Shown: positions 1 to 9,617, numbered from the stretch's first letter. The stretch is 64,000 nt of DNA from an uncultured Pontibacter sp. (GCF_947495565.1 NZ_CANLZM010000008.1:153284-217283), one strand, 5' to 3'. The notes: generated from the letters alone by a model not told the origin. Program-made: numbers and translations.

Positions 1-669
1 CAAGTATATGCGGCTGAAGCAAATCAGTAAAATAAGCAGAAGCGCCAGTGTTACCAGCAGTCGCCGTTGCCAGGGCACGCGCAACCGGCGGTGCAGGAGG
101 TAAGCAATCATGCCGAACAGCGCTATTGCGGTAGTGGCATGCCCGCTCGGGAAGGAGAAATGTTCCACCACATAATAAGCCACATCGGCCATAGGGCGAT
201 TACGGCTGATAATGGTTTTGCCGAATTTAACAGATAAGCCCACACCGGCTAAGGTTATCCAGAAAGCAAAAAGCGCCACCCAGTTCTTTTTCACAAGCAA
301 AACCAGTGAGACTACTGCACCTATTATAAAAACAGCCTCCTGATTACCAAGCAAAGTGATCAGGTATAGCGCCTGGCTAAGCCAGTCTGAGCGCATGCTG
401 TAGAGCATGGTGGTAAACTGTTTGTCCACCGTCACGATCCACTCCGATTCTACCACGCTTTCAGTGAGGTTGGAGAGCAGCATGATGTTAACCGCGCCTG
501 CCAGCACCATCAGCGTCAGGGGCAGCCCAACAAAATAATTGGTATCAAACCGGGCGGCCATAAAAGAGGTGAGCCGCGGAAAACGCTGCCTCAGGCGCAC
601 AACAACTGGCTGGTGTAGCACCCAGTTTGTCGCAGACCGGACTTTATCTATCAGGATGATTTTTTTCAT
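1..669 (-). CDS. PAP2-family membrane phosphatase (3' end outside window)
   Basis: The reading frame starts at the ATG at 669-667 and is open to base 1, so 223 residues are seen and the C-terminus lies outside the window. The protein is hydrophobic with several membrane segments. It carries the first two acid-phosphatase signatures of the PAP2 superfamily, K-x6-RP (KFGKTIISRNRP) and PSGH (FSFPSGHATT). The third, SR-x5-H, has just begun (FSRIYL) at the edge. The family dephosphorylates lipid phosphates such as undecaprenyl diphosphate or phosphatidate at the membrane; the substrate cannot be told here. It is divergent from the DUF4864 gene. Confidence 0.85.
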   Translation of the reverse strand, partial: MKKIILIDKVRSATNWVLHQPVVVRLRQRFPRLTSFMAARFDTNYFVGLPLTLMVLAGAVNIMLLSNLTESVVESEWIVTVDKQFTTMLYSMRSDWLSQALYLITLLGNQEAVFIIGAVVSLVLLVKKNWVALFAFWITLAGVGLSVKFGKTIISRNRPMADVAYYVVEHFSFPSGHATTAIALFGMIAYLLHRRLRVPWQRRLLVTLALLLILLICFSRIYL

Positions 670-807
670 AGTATACTGCTGATGAGGGTATACGCACACA
701 TCACCCTTTGTTTTACATTTTCTGGCATTGGCTATCCAGCAGCATACATTTACCCCAAATCCAGGCTGTTTCACAACAAAGCTCGCCTAAATAAAGTACA
801 TATTTAC

Positions 808-1368
808 ATGAAGGCTCCGGAGAACATATTCGACAAGATCATGCTGGCAATTGGCGTGCTGCTGCTCGTGTTGTTCTGGATGCAGTTTCCTGCTATGCCT
901 ACAGCCAATGAGCATCACTACGCCACCTATACTTCTGCCAGCTCTGAGATAGCACATACATCTAAATGGACGTATTTGAAGCCTGACAAAGCACTTTCGC
1001 CGCGCCAGGTTATAAGTATACAGCTACGCGCCCTGCAGCAAAACGACCCTGCCGACAGCGGTGTGATTACCTTATTCAACTTCTCATCACCGGCAAACCG
1101 GGCTTACCTTGGTCCGCTTAAACACTTCCGAATGATGGTGAGAGAGCCTTCTTTCCGTCCAATCCTTAACTTTAAAAGTTACAAAACCGGACAACTCGTT
1201 GTGTCTGGCAAAAATGCTTACCAACTGGTGCTGGTAGAAGCCACGGACGGACAGCAGGAGGCATTTATGTTTATACTTACCAAACAGCGCAAAGGCACTT
1301 ACAAAGATTGCTGGATGACCGAGGGAATTGCCCGTATGGAAACGTCTCACCTTACTAGCCAATTGTAA
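808..1368 (+). CDS. DUF4864-like membrane-anchored protein
   Basis: From the ATG at 808 this encodes about 186 residues: a short N-terminus, one hydrophobic segment (about residues 9-27, IMLAIGVLLLVLFW) and a soluble domain. The start at 808 is preferred over the in-frame ATG at 682 because the extra 42 residues look like intergenic translation and would crowd the divergent gene. The pattern of residues about 60-180 (QLRALQQNDPADSGV, then FNFSSPANRAYLGPLKHF, ending WMTEGI) matches the DUF4864 family, which is NTF2-like and has no assigned function. It is probably anchored in the inner membrane with the domain outside. Confidence 0.65.
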   Translation: MKAPENIFDKIMLAIGVLLLVLFWMQFPAMPTANEHHYATYTSASSEIAHTSKWTYLKPDKALSPRQVISIQLRALQQNDPADSGVITLFNFSSPANRAYLGPLKHFRMMVREPSFRPILNFKSYKTGQLVVSGKNAYQLVLVEATDGQQEAFMFILTKQRKGTYKDCWMTEGIARMETSHLTSQL

Positions 1369-1497
1369 AACCTGGTATACCTTTAGCTAACTCCGGCCTA
1401 ACGCATTTGCAGGTTTTATACTTTACTGTTCCACCTCGCAGCATCAGTTTTCGTATTTTCATCTTATCTTAAGGTTCTAAACCCATACTTCTGCAAC

Positions 1498-2514
1498 ATG
1501 AGCACAACACCTGTGGCGCGCCTGCCTATTTTCGATATGCATTGTGATTTACTGGTATACCTTACCGATGTGCCTAATTCTGAGATGAACAAGGTAGAGG
1601 AGATTGGCTGTGCTGTGCCCTCGCTGGTGGAAGGTAACGTAAAGCTGCAGGTGATGGCGATTTACTCTGCTACCGGGGCAGGAAGCACAGATTACGCAGC
1701 ACTGCAGCGTGACATGTTCCGGCAGCTAGCCGACGGAGACAACTGCCTGACCGCCGTTACGGATGTGCCGCAACTGCAGCAGGTTTTGCAAACGCCGGGA
1801 GGTACGGGCATGGTGGCAGCCATCGAAAATGCAGCCGGGTTTTGTGAAGAAAACGAACCGCTGGAGAATGGTTTTAAGCGCCTGGAGAAGATGATAGAAG
1901 TATGCGAGCGCATTCTATACATCAGCTTTACCCATCACACAGCCAACCGGTTTGGCGGTGGCAACTCTTCTGACCCCACGCACGGCATTACCACAGATGG
2001 CCGCCTGCTGCTCGACTACCTGCATGGCCGCCGCATTGCCGTGGACCTTTCCCACACCAGCGACGCCCTGGCTTTTGATATCCTGGACCACATTGACATA
2101 GAAAAACTGGATATTCCTGTTATGGCCAGCCACTCTAACTTCAGGCCGGTATGGAAACATGAGCGCAACTTGCCCGACGAGCTCACACAGGAGATTATTC
2201 GCCGCAAAGGCCTGATTGGCATAAACTTTCTGCGCAAGTTTGTAAACACCGATGACCCGGATGCTCTCTTACACCACATCCAGTACGGTTTTGATCATGG
2301 CGCTGAGGATGCGCTTTGCTTTGGGGCCGATTATTTCTATTTCGCCGATGAGCAGGACTTAAGCCGATTCCCATTTTACCACCAGGCGCACCAACAGGCT
2401 AACAGTAGTTATACTTATATACTAAACCGCCTGCAGCAGCAGTATTCTAAAGAGCAGCTGCAGAAGCTGGCCTTTAGCAATGCCCAACGTTTTATAGAGC
2501 GTATCTGGAGTTAG
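1498..2514 (+). CDS. Membrane dipeptidase, peptidase family M19
   Basis: A 338-residue protein of the renal-dipeptidase type, a binuclear zinc TIM-barrel enzyme that hydrolyses dipeptides. Visible metal-site elements are the N-terminal H-x-D (FDMHCDLL), the bridging Glu (AAIENAAGF), VDLSHTSD, MASHSN and the late Asp in CFGADYF. There is no signal peptide, so the enzyme is probably cytoplasmic. The start at 1498 puts HCD near residue 15, as usual in the family. It stands alone on this strand. A tandem repeat and a hairpin lie between it and the next gene. Confidence 0.9.
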   Translation: MSTTPVARLPIFDMHCDLLVYLTDVPNSEMNKVEEIGCAVPSLVEGNVKLQVMAIYSATGAGSTDYAALQRDMFRQLADGDNCLTAVTDVPQLQQVLQTPGGTGMVAAIENAAGFCEENEPLENGFKRLEKMIEVCERILYISFTHHTANRFGGGNSSDPTHGITTDGRLLLDYLHGRRIAVDLSHTSDALAFDILDHIDIEKLDIPVMASHSNFRPVWKHERNLPDELTQEIIRRKGLIGINFLRKFVNTDDPDALLHHIQYGFDHGAEDALCFGADYFYFADEQDLSRFPFYHQAHQQANSSYTYILNRLQQQYSKEQLQKLAFSNAQRFIERIWS

Positions 2515-2590
2515 AACTGATTCTCAGGTAAATTTAAACATTGGTTTTCTACTTACAATTTTCCTATATTTAATGAGGCTATACTTTAAA

Positions 2591-2624
2591 ATGGCGCTCT
2601 CTGAAAGATGGCGCTCTCTGATAG
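2591..2624. repeat. 17-bp tandem duplication
   Basis: Two adjacent 17-base units beginning ATGGCGCTCTCTGA, at 2591-2607 and 2608-2624, differ at one base near the end. They lie in the 447-base gap after the dipeptidase, just before a hairpin. The rest of the gap (about 2661-2961) is AT-rich and shows no gene. A weak -7-like TATATTTTG sits about 30 bases before the next start. Confidence 0.8.
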
Positions 2625-2660
2625 TTTTTTACAGCAGCAGAGCTTTCCTGCTGTAAAAAA
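2625..2660 (+). terminator. Hairpin terminator, 13-bp stem
   Basis: Arms 2625-2637 (T6 then ACAGCAG) and 2648-2660 (CTGCTGT then A6) pair perfectly around a 10-base loop. The T/A runs at both ends allow termination in either direction. It lies 110 bases after the dipeptidase stop. Confidence 0.6.
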
Positions 2661-2961
2661 ATTATATTTATAGGGTTTGGTACAATGTTACTTCGCTTGC
2701 TACGATTTATATTGCCTGTGCCAGTAGCTGCCTTAAATTAATCAACAAAAAATCAACTAGTTACAACAGGATAATTATAGCGCAAAATTGACCTGTTTGT
2801 GTTAAAATCACATGGCCTGCTAGCATGATCTATACCTTTATAGCCTGTATGATGCAGGAGAGGGTAAAATTTGTATATATATTAGTTGCCATGTGTCGTA
2901 AAACTCCGTATATATTTTGATAGTGCCTATACTGCAACCAGAAACTTAAAGCCGCAACGCC

Positions 2962-3621
2962 ATGGATGCTCAGGAATATTCGCCACGTTACGTCCAGATA
3001 AACGAACTATACATCGATACGGTGGTGATAGATGAAACCGAATTTATCACGCTCTGGTGCTTTACGGTGCTCGATGATGAGTATAAGTTTGTATACCTGG
3101 GCTGTGATTTTTGCCAGTTCAACCAGATACTTATTGCTGCCGGCGAGAAGGGCAAAGAAATCGCTTTGCACATGGCTGAGCTGCTGGACCAACCTTATGA
3201 GTCGCCAACGCTTATTCCGGTAAAGGAGAAATTCGGGGAGTACCTGGAGCTTTCCGGTCATGACATTATCGTGTATGAGCCGCTGGCGCTGGAAGACGAT
3301 CTTGAAGCTTTGGATGATGAAAACGAAGACCTGCCTTTAGAGCAGCTGTTTGGCGGAAAATCAAACAAGACACGCCAGAAGTACATTATTTACCAGCTAG
3401 ACAAGTTATACCCTTCTAAAGTATATGAGCCGGAGAAGCAGACGTCAGAAGATTTGACGGAGTGTTTTGAGGACGATTCGCTGGAGCTGGCCCAACTGTA
3501 TTACGATTACTTAAACGCCGTGGAGAACGGCTACAACGATACCGAAGCACGTCAGGTTGCCGGTTTGGAGCGTGAGCTTTTCTTCCGGATGGCCCGCAAA
3601 GCCTCAGAGCTCTGGAAATAA
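2962..3621 (+). CDS. Conserved hypothetical acidic protein
   Basis: This encodes 219 residues that I do not recognise. It is strongly acidic, with an Asp/Glu-rich linker at about residues 110-130 (LEDDLEALDDENEDLPLEQ). There is no signal peptide or membrane segment. An N-terminal beta-rich part is followed by a helical, Tyr-rich C-terminal part (about 150-219, ending ARKASELWK). Codon use and base composition match the neighbours, so it looks native and cytoplasmic. It converges with the DUF4142 gene 27 bases away. Confidence 0.75.
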   Translation: MDAQEYSPRYVQINELYIDTVVIDETEFITLWCFTVLDDEYKFVYLGCDFCQFNQILIAAGEKGKEIALHMAELLDQPYESPTLIPVKEKFGEYLELSGHDIIVYEPLALEDDLEALDDENEDLPLEQLFGGKSNKTRQKYIIYQLDKLYPSKVYEPEKQTSEDLTECFEDDSLELAQLYYDYLNAVENGYNDTEARQVAGLERELFFRMARKASELWK

Positions 3622-3648
3622 GAGTCTGCTTGTTTTTTATACTTTAGT

Positions 3649-4209
3649 TTATTCTTCTTCAGCCTCTGCTACGTCTGCTTGGGCTATGCTATTTATTTCT
3701 TCCTGCAAGTGTGTTCGCATATCCATTAGCCAAATACGGGTTTTCGGGTTCTCAGCTTTCAGAAGCGCTTCTTCGTAGCGCTTAAGCTGCGCATTGTGTG
3801 TGCTTATCACAAACTCTCTGAAATGCATATCTAACTCCTCCCCCTCCAGCATCTTAAACTCCAGCACTAAACCTAAATCGGCGGCGCCCAGGCTATCTGG
3901 CAACTGAATGTTATTATGCTGCTGCGCCAGCACCTTCAAGTCTTCCAGCGCCTTGTTGTGGAAGTTAACTGCCTCGGCTGCAAATGTTCTTATCTGGCTT
4001 GAGGTTCCTTTTTCTGCAGCTACTTTGCCAATTTCCACCTGCAGCATATTACTGCTGGCGGCATAATCCCAGAAAGCGGGTTCGTGCTGCAGTGTTCGTT
4101 TCTGTGGCACATCCTTTTGGTTCTCCGTTTCAGATGCAGGGCCTTCGCAGGATAAAGCGATTAAAAAAAGAGTGGCAAGGGCAAACGTTAGTAATTTATC
4201 TAGGAGCAT
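3649..4209 (-). CDS. DUF4142 lipoprotein
   Basis: A 186-residue protein with a lipoprotein signal (LFLIALSC, acylated Cys at about residue 21). It has the helical DUF4142 domain from about residue 47 (FWDYAASSNMLQVEIGKVAAEKG, continuing through HNKALEDLKVLAQQ) to an acidic tail (EAEEE). The family is ferritin-like by predicted fold and widespread in Bacteroidota, with no proven activity. It is probably attached to the periplasmic face of a membrane. It is on the same strand as the M28 peptidase, whose stop is 122 bases upstream of its start. Confidence 0.8.
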   Translation of the reverse strand: MLLDKLLTFALATLFLIALSCEGPASETENQKDVPQKRTLQHEPAFWDYAASSNMLQVEIGKVAAEKGTSSQIRTFAAEAVNFHNKALEDLKVLAQQHNNIQLPDSLGAADLGLVLEFKMLEGEELDMHFREFVISTHNAQLKRYEEALLKAENPKTRIWLMDMRTHLQEEINSIAQADVAEAEEE

Positions 4210-4331
4210 GTAATATCGGGTGCAAGTATAAAATAGTCTTTATCTATACTGCACACGCTACTGCTTAGGTTGGGCTCAGACTAAAATTCCTGACAAAATA
4301 TAACTTAAGCTTTTTGACATTCTAAATTAAG

Positions 4332-6650
4332 CTAGAAAGTATAACTTTTCCGCACTACTGTCAGGTTGCTGTCGCGGCCCTGCTCCGGAATAACGTGCGC
4401 TGGCCGGGGAGCTTTTACCAGCTCCTGCGGCAGACCTATACTTTGGTCGTAGAGGTGCAGCGTGAGTGGCATTTCAGAGCTAAGCCGAAGCTCCAGGATA
4501 ACTTCTTTTGATGCGGGCAGCCCATGCAGGCGCGTAAAGTATACTTTGCCGGCAGCAGTCTCTATAGGTTTCAAAGCCAATTCTACACCAGCCATTTTTA
4601 TACTTTGCAGCGCATCGGCTTCCTGCGTCTTCAGTGCCAGCTCCAGGTGAGCCGCATTGCGTGGAGACCTAAGGCGCAGCCGTAGCAAACGTGCATTGCC
4701 GGCCACGGAGTCTTGCAGCACTTTGGCTTCGGGTGCAGGAATATCTATCGCCTTTGCCTCGCTTTTAAGGTACTGTATAGAGGCATGCGGATACATTTCC
4801 AGCAGCGGCTCTTTAGCAGCGGAAGCGAAAAACTGCTGGTTCCAATCGTCGGTGTTGGCAAAGCGCGTGGCCCACCAGGCTTTGCCTGTATCGGAGTTCA
4901 GGTAGTAGCTTACATGGCTGTGCAGCGGCCGCTCGGCAGAAGGTTGCTCACGGGCAATAGCTAAAGCCACTGATAGCCCGCCTGCCAACAACAGCATCAG
5001 CGGCAACAGCGGAGCATTTTTCCAGATTAGCGTGCGCATAATTAAAATCAGCAGCGGCAACAGCAGGCCTGCCAATAGCAGCGTGAGCACAATAGTACCG
5101 TAAGGCAACTGCAAGGCAAAAGCTGTAAACACCACCTGCGCTATCGGCAAAAGCAGAAAAATGGCAGGCACAGAAAAAAGCAACAAAATAAGCGAGTGCT
5201 TTGGCTGCATTGCGTAACTACCCTGCCAGCCTGTAAGCAGCAACGCCAATGTACCGCCCAAACTAAACAGCAACGGAAACAAGAACAGGTAAGCTCCGTT
5301 TGATGCCAGCAGGTACACAGTCATCAAAAGTATAAACTGAAGTATAAACACACCCAGCAGCAACGAAAGCAGGCGTACCCACCGCAAAACCAGCCAACTC
5401 AGCAACAGAAAAAGCCCTAGCGCCAGCAGCAGGTAGGCTATAAAGAAAGTATCGGAGCTGTACACGCCGTTATGGCGATGCGAGAGCGGCAGCTGTGCCC
5501 AAACAAACTCGTTTATCAGGTAAAACAGAATTGTGACTACAGCAAGCAGCAGCAGGTACAGCACGAAACCCATCATAATGCCACGCCCTTTTACCACTCC
5601 TTGCTGCAGTGCCACCCGCACCGTTACGAACAGCAGCAGTGTGGTAAGCGCCATCCAAAGCAGGTTCAGGCTCGATTTATAGTTTACCACCCAGCTGCCT
5701 ATAACGTTAAAAAACACCCTGTTCTGCCCCTTGGTCTGGTCTAAGGAAGTATGCCCGAAATGGCGCGTCAGCGCCAGCAGGTTGCTGCCATGGTGCTGCA
5801 GGCTGCGCAGGCTTAGGTTTTCGGGTGCATCGGTGCTTTTGTGGTAGTGCACAAAGCCATCAATAAAAGCAGCGTTTAAGCCTGAGTAACCTGCATCCTT
5901 AAATACAGTAAAGTCGGTATCGTTCGGCATCCGGCTGTAAATCTCGTAAGCCAGCGAGCTAAAGAAAGGGTACGGTGCGGCCTGTGCATACTGCCTGGCT
6001 ACCCAGCCGTTTTCCGGGCTCAGCTCAAAAGTCATACTTGGGCCTTGGTTGCCGCGGCCTTCCAGGTTTATCACCAGCGCCACCTCCTTTACCCAAGGGT
6101 GCTTCAGAAAAGCCCTGGCGCCGTAAAGCCCGTACTCCTCCCCGTCGGTTAGCAGCACTAGTACATCATGCTGCAGCGGCTTTTCCTGCTTTAAAGCCCG
6201 GATGGTTTCAAGTATAGCGGCAACGCCTGCGCCATCATCTCCGGCGCCGCGCGCGTTCGGCTGCGAGTCGTAGTGCGCCATCAGCAGTATGGCTTTGCTT
6301 GTAGCGCCTGCGCCTTTTAAGCGGCCAACCACATTATATACATAGCCGACAGTAGCCGCGCCGCCCTCACCGTTTACAGCTGTAGTCTCCTGCACCTGCG
6401 GCTGCAGACCTAGCTTTTCCAGCTCCTGCAACAGGTAGTTTCTTACCTCAGCGTGTGCCGCTGTGCCCATGGCGTGGGGCTCCTGCGCTATCTGCCGTAC
6501 ATGCCGCATGGCGCGCTCCGCCGAAAACACTGTGGCAGGCGCATCAGCGGGCACAGGCGCAGGCGGTTTTAGCAACCATAGGCTCAGCAGGGATAACCCT
6601 ATCAGCATGAACAGCAGCAGAACAGCAACAGCAGTATGGCGTTGGCGCAT
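4332..6650 (-). CDS. M28-family membrane aminopeptidase (ERMP1-like)
   Basis: A 772-residue protein. One N-terminal membrane anchor (about residues 7-27) precedes an M28 zinc aminopeptidase domain (about 45-310) with the expected metal ligands: MAHYDS, GAGDDGAG, DGEEYGL, NLEGRG and VHYHKSTD. Then come about eight hydrophobic segments (about 325-580) and a C-terminal beta-rich domain with no hydrophobic anchor. This M28-plus-multispan layout resembles eukaryotic ERMP1/Fxna and its bacterial relatives. The peptidase domain is probably periplasmic and trims short peptides. It is not a tight operon member. Confidence 0.9.
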   Translation of the reverse strand: MRQRHTAVAVLLLFMLIGLSLLSLWLLKPPAPVPADAPATVFSAERAMRHVRQIAQEPHAMGTAAHAEVRNYLLQELEKLGLQPQVQETTAVNGEGGAATVGYVYNVVGRLKGAGATSKAILLMAHYDSQPNARGAGDDGAGVAAILETIRALKQEKPLQHDVLVLLTDGEEYGLYGARAFLKHPWVKEVALVINLEGRGNQGPSMTFELSPENGWVARQYAQAAPYPFFSSLAYEIYSRMPNDTDFTVFKDAGYSGLNAAFIDGFVHYHKSTDAPENLSLRSLQHHGSNLLALTRHFGHTSLDQTKGQNRVFFNVIGSWVVNYKSSLNLLWMALTTLLLFVTVRVALQQGVVKGRGIMMGFVLYLLLLAVVTILFYLINEFVWAQLPLSHRHNGVYSSDTFFIAYLLLALGLFLLLSWLVLRWVRLLSLLLGVFILQFILLMTVYLLASNGAYLFLFPLLFSLGGTLALLLTGWQGSYAMQPKHSLILLLFSVPAIFLLLPIAQVVFTAFALQLPYGTIVLTLLLAGLLLPLLILIMRTLIWKNAPLLPLMLLLAGGLSVALAIAREQPSAERPLHSHVSYYLNSDTGKAWWATRFANTDDWNQQFFASAAKEPLLEMYPHASIQYLKSEAKAIDIPAPEAKVLQDSVAGNARLLRLRLRSPRNAAHLELALKTQEADALQSIKMAGVELALKPIETAAGKVYFTRLHGLPASKEVILELRLSSEMPLTLHLYDQSIGLPQELVKAPRPAHVIPEQGRDSNLTVVRKSYTF

Positions 6651-6785
6651 AGCAGGATTAGATAGTCTGCAGCTAATATACCTAAAATCCGCAGATAAGC
6701 TGCTTCAGCTCAAAGGTTTTGCGCAAAGTATGGCTCAATCAAAACTAGTGCTAACCGTATGGATTTTGGAAGTATGGGCAGGCAA

Positions 6786-6831
6786 AAACGAGAACCGGCA
6801 CCGCCTGTAGCAGGGGTGCCGGTTCTCGTTT
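6786..6831 (-). terminator. Hairpin terminator after terC
   Basis: A perfect 17-bp stem (6786-6802 with 6815-6831) and a 12-base loop, with a GC-rich core (GAACCGGCACC) flanked by A/T runs. It lies 18 bases beyond the TerC stop on the minus strand. Confidence 0.85.
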
Positions 6832-6849
6832 AAATTTATAGCAAAGCAA

Positions 6850-7632
6850 CTATACCACTTCTTCCTTCTCTGGCTCCAGCACTTCGTTTTGGCGCAGGTG
6901 CACCGGCTCGGTTTTCTTGCGCAGCTGCAGGTTCAGCATCTCTACTAAAAGCGAGAAGAACATGGCAAAGTAAATGTAGCCTTTCGGAATGTGCTGATGC
7001 AGCGCCTCTACCACCAGCATAAAGCCAATCAGGATCAGGAACGATAGGGCCAGCATTTTTACCGTCGGGTGCTTGTTCACGAAATCGCTTACATACTTGG
7101 CGAAGATCAGCATAATGCCCATGGCCAGAATAACGGCGATAATCATGATCAGCACTTCCTGCGCCAGCCCTACGGCTGTAAGTATAGAGTCGAAGGAGAA
7201 TACAATATCTATCAGGATGATCTGGATGAGCACCTTACTCATTGTGGCGCTGGCTTTATTTGCTCCGTGGCCCTCTTCCTCTCCCTCCAGCTTATTGTGG
7301 ATTTCGGTAACTGACTTAGCCAGCAGGAACAAACCACCGGCAAAAAGTATGATATCGCGCCACGATACGGCAAAGTCCTCTTCCGTAAACGGCAGGTTGA
7401 TGGAGAAGATCGGGTCAGAGGCGCTTACAATCCAGGAGATAAACAGCAGCAGGATTACCCGGAATATCAGGGCTAGCGACAGGCCAATATTACGGCCCTT
7501 TGCCTGCTGGTCTTTTGGCAGCCTGCCCACAATAATCGAAATAAAAACAATATTATCTATGCCCAGCACCACCTCCATAAAGGTCAGGGTGAGGAGGCTT
7601 ATCCAGGTGTCCGGATTGGCAAATATTTCCAT
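6850..7632 (-). CDS. TerC-family integral membrane protein
   Basis: A 260-residue protein with about seven hydrophobic segments. It has the two acidic motifs typical of TerC/Alx proteins: EVVLGIDNIVFI at about residue 20 and DIVFSFDSILTAVG at about residue 140. Members are implicated in manganese export or in metal supply to exported proteins, and in tellurite resistance. The C-terminus is a short charged tail (LEPEKEEVV). The length is the usual one for the short TerC form without CBS or CorC domains. A strong terminator follows. Confidence 0.9.
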   Translation of the reverse strand: MEIFANPDTWISLLTLTFMEVVLGIDNIVFISIIVGRLPKDQQAKGRNIGLSLALIFRVILLLFISWIVSASDPIFSINLPFTEEDFAVSWRDIILFAGGLFLLAKSVTEIHNKLEGEEEGHGANKASATMSKVLIQIILIDIVFSFDSILTAVGLAQEVLIMIIAVILAMGIMLIFAKYVSDFVNKHPTVKMLALSFLILIGFMLVVEALHQHIPKGYIYFAMFFSLLVEMLNLQLRKKTEPVHLRQNEVLEPEKEEVV

Positions 7633-7788
7633 AATTCTTTAGTTGCTAATTGTTTGTTGTTGATTGTTGTCGGTAGTCATCAGCAGCACTTACGTTTTCT
7701 GCAAAGCTTATTTTTGGCATGCCATACAGAGCGTATACAGGTTTTCCGTGCAGCTAACAATCAACCCTATAGAAGTGTAACAATTAAG

Positions 7789-8286
7789 CTAGCTTTTCAT
7801 GTTTACGTACTGCAGCGGCATGCCAATCTCCTCTGCGTTGGTGCGCAGCAAGGCAATTACCCCCTGCAGGTCGTCTATCTTCTTGGCAGTAACGCGTATG
7901 GTTTCGTCCATCATGGCAGCAGAAACTTTCATTTTGCTGTCTTTGATGATCTTCATGATTTTTTTGGACGTATCCTTATCGATGCCCGCTTTTACTTTTA
8001 TATCCTTCTTCATCATAGCGCCTGACTGGTAGGCCTCCTTCGAGAAATCAAGGGCGGTGGCATCCAGACCCTGCTTCACCATTTTACCGATAAGCACGTC
8101 TTCACTATGCTGCACGCGCATATCGTTTTCCATCGAGATGTTCACCTCGTTGTTCTTCTTATCAAACTCGATACTTCCTTTGGTATCGCGGAAATCGTAA
8201 CGGTTCATGATCTCCTTGCGGGCAACGTTTACGGCGTTGTCCATAGTTTGCGGGTCTACTTTGCTTACAATATCAAAAGATGCCAT
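7789..8286 (-). CDS. yajQ: YajQ-family nucleotide-binding protein (UPF0234)
   Basis: A 165-residue protein matching YajQ throughout: N-terminal MASFDIVSKVDPQTMDNAVN, then ARKEIMNRYDFRDTKGSIEF, and VKAGIDKDTSKKIMKIIKDS in the second half. The fold is two ferredoxin-like halves. In Xanthomonas and Pseudomonas the homologue binds cyclic di-GMP and acts with a transcription factor; whether that holds in Bacteroidota is unknown. It is cytoplasmic and full length, separated by 156 bases from TerC. Confidence 0.92.
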   Translation of the reverse strand: MASFDIVSKVDPQTMDNAVNVARKEIMNRYDFRDTKGSIEFDKKNNEVNISMENDMRVQHSEDVLIGKMVKQGLDATALDFSKEAYQSGAMMKKDIKVKAGIDKDTSKKIMKIIKDSKMKVSAAMMDETIRVTAKKIDDLQGVIALLRTNAEEIGMPLQYVNMKS

Positions 8287-8549
8287 AATTTTAGGTATTA
8301 ATCTTTAAAAACTGATTTACTGCAATAAGCTGACAAAGTTATTTTTTAATCGCCAATTGTCAGTAGCAAATCGCTGGTTAAATCATCTTTAAAATTATAG
8401 CATGGCTAAATTATTAATTGCCTGCTTGCAGTTACTTTCAGATGAAGCAAACGTACTTTGGCCTCCAACGCACCAGGCAAAACATCTGTTAACTAAATTT
8501 TCAGCGTAAGCTACACGCTGACAAAACGATAAACAAGCAGCACGACACC

Positions 8550-8981
8550 ATGAAAATTATAGAACCCGCCACTCCCGAGCAATTTACCCAATATTACCGC
8601 CTGCGCTACCAAACCTTACGCCAGCCCTGGGGCCAGCCAGAAGGCAGCGAACGCGCCGACGACGATGCCACTGCCATACATGCCCTGCTGGTAGACAATG
8701 CCGGTGAGGCTGCAGGTGTTTGCCGGCTGCACCTGAACACGCCACAAGAGGGGCAGTTGCGCTTTATGGGCATCAGGGCTGACCAGCAGGGCAAGCAACT
8801 GGGCAACCTGCTGCTGCAGTACCTGGAGGAACGTGCCCGCACCTTAGGGGCAGAGCGCCTGACGCTGCAGGCCCGCGAAAATGCCGTGAACTTTTACCGA
8901 CGCAACGGGTATGAGGTATTAGAGAAAACATACCTGCTGTTTGGCTCTATACAGCATTACCTGATGGCCAAGCAGCTTTAA
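8550..8981 (+). CDS. GNAT-family N-acetyltransferase
   Basis: A 143-residue single GNAT domain. The acetyl-CoA loop has the usual Gln/Gly pattern (RADQQGKQLGNLLLQYLEE, about residues 74-92), followed by the conserved C-terminal strand motif NAVNFYRRNGYEV. The N-terminus (QFTQYYRLRYQTLRQPWG) resembles YitI/ElaA-like acyltransferases. The acceptor is unknown. The lipocalin gene starts 28 bases downstream, so the two are probably co-transcribed. Confidence 0.85.
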   Translation: MKIIEPATPEQFTQYYRLRYQTLRQPWGQPEGSERADDDATAIHALLVDNAGEAAGVCRLHLNTPQEGQLRFMGIRADQQGKQLGNLLLQYLEERARTLGAERLTLQARENAVNFYRRNGYEVLEKTYLLFGSIQHYLMAKQL

Positions 8982-9009
8982 CCTGCACTTTGCGCAACAC
9001 TACTACACT

Positions 9010-9564
9010 ATGAAAAAACAAACCAAACTATGGCTTGCTGCCGGTGCCGTGCTGGCTGGTGCGGCCATTATCAGCAGCCGCAGCCGCACACATGCTCCGC
9101 TCCAAACAGTGCCCCACTTAGACCTGGACAAGTATAAGGGCCGCTGGTACGAAATTGCCCGGCTTCCGCAGCGCTTCGAGAAGGGCTGCCACTGCGTGTA
9201 CGCCGAGTATAGCCTGAACCCGGAGGGCTATGTAGACGTGAAAAACACATGCCGCAAAGGTGACCCCTACGGCAAAGAAGACAGCGCAACAGGCAAAGCA
9301 TTTCCGGTGGAGGGCAGCAGCAACAGCAAGCTGCAGGTGCAGTTTTTCTGGCCCTTCCGGGGCGATTACTGGATTCTGGAACTGGACACCGAGTATACTT
9401 ATGCCTTGGTGGGTGCTCCCGACCGCGAAAGCCTTTGGGTGCTTTCCCGTACCCCCACTTTAAACCAGGATGTGCTGGAGCGCCTTGTGCACCTGGCCGA
9501 CCAGAAAGGCTTTCCGGTGGAGAAGCTGCTGCTAACCGACCAAAGCTGCTTTACACAAGGTTAA
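9010..9564 (+). CDS. blc: Bacterial lipocalin (Blc-like)
   Basis: A 184-residue lipocalin. The signature Gly-x-Trp is in KGRWYEIARLPQRFEKGC (about residues 44-60). The strand pattern ending DRESLWVLSRTPTL is that of the Blc/apolipoprotein D group, which binds fatty acids or lysophospholipids. The N-terminus is a hydrophobic signal or anchor (LWLAAGAVLAGAAIISS) without the lipobox Cys usual for Blc, so it may be periplasmic or membrane-anchored. It follows the GNAT gene closely and is followed by a terminator. Confidence 0.9.
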   Translation: MKKQTKLWLAAGAVLAGAAIISSRSRTHAPLQTVPHLDLDKYKGRWYEIARLPQRFEKGCHCVYAEYSLNPEGYVDVKNTCRKGDPYGKEDSATGKAFPVEGSSNSKLQVQFFWPFRGDYWILELDTEYTYALVGAPDRESLWVLSRTPTLNQDVLERLVHLADQKGFPVEKLLLTDQSCFTQG

Positions 9565-9587
9565 ACATTGTATTTACATAATTGCCC

Positions 9588-9617
9588 AGCTGCCAGAGCT
9601 CCTATACTATGGCAGCT
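9588..9617 (+). terminator. Hairpin terminator after lipocalin
   Basis: Arms AGCTGCCA (9588-9595) and TGGCAGCT (9610-9617) are followed by a T-rich tail, 23 bases after the lipocalin stop. Confidence 0.75.

Noticed and set aside
682..807. N-terminal extension of the DUF4864 gene starting at 682.
   Set aside because: The extra 42 residues lack features and come directly from the divergent promoter region; the ATG at 808 gives a normal anchor start.
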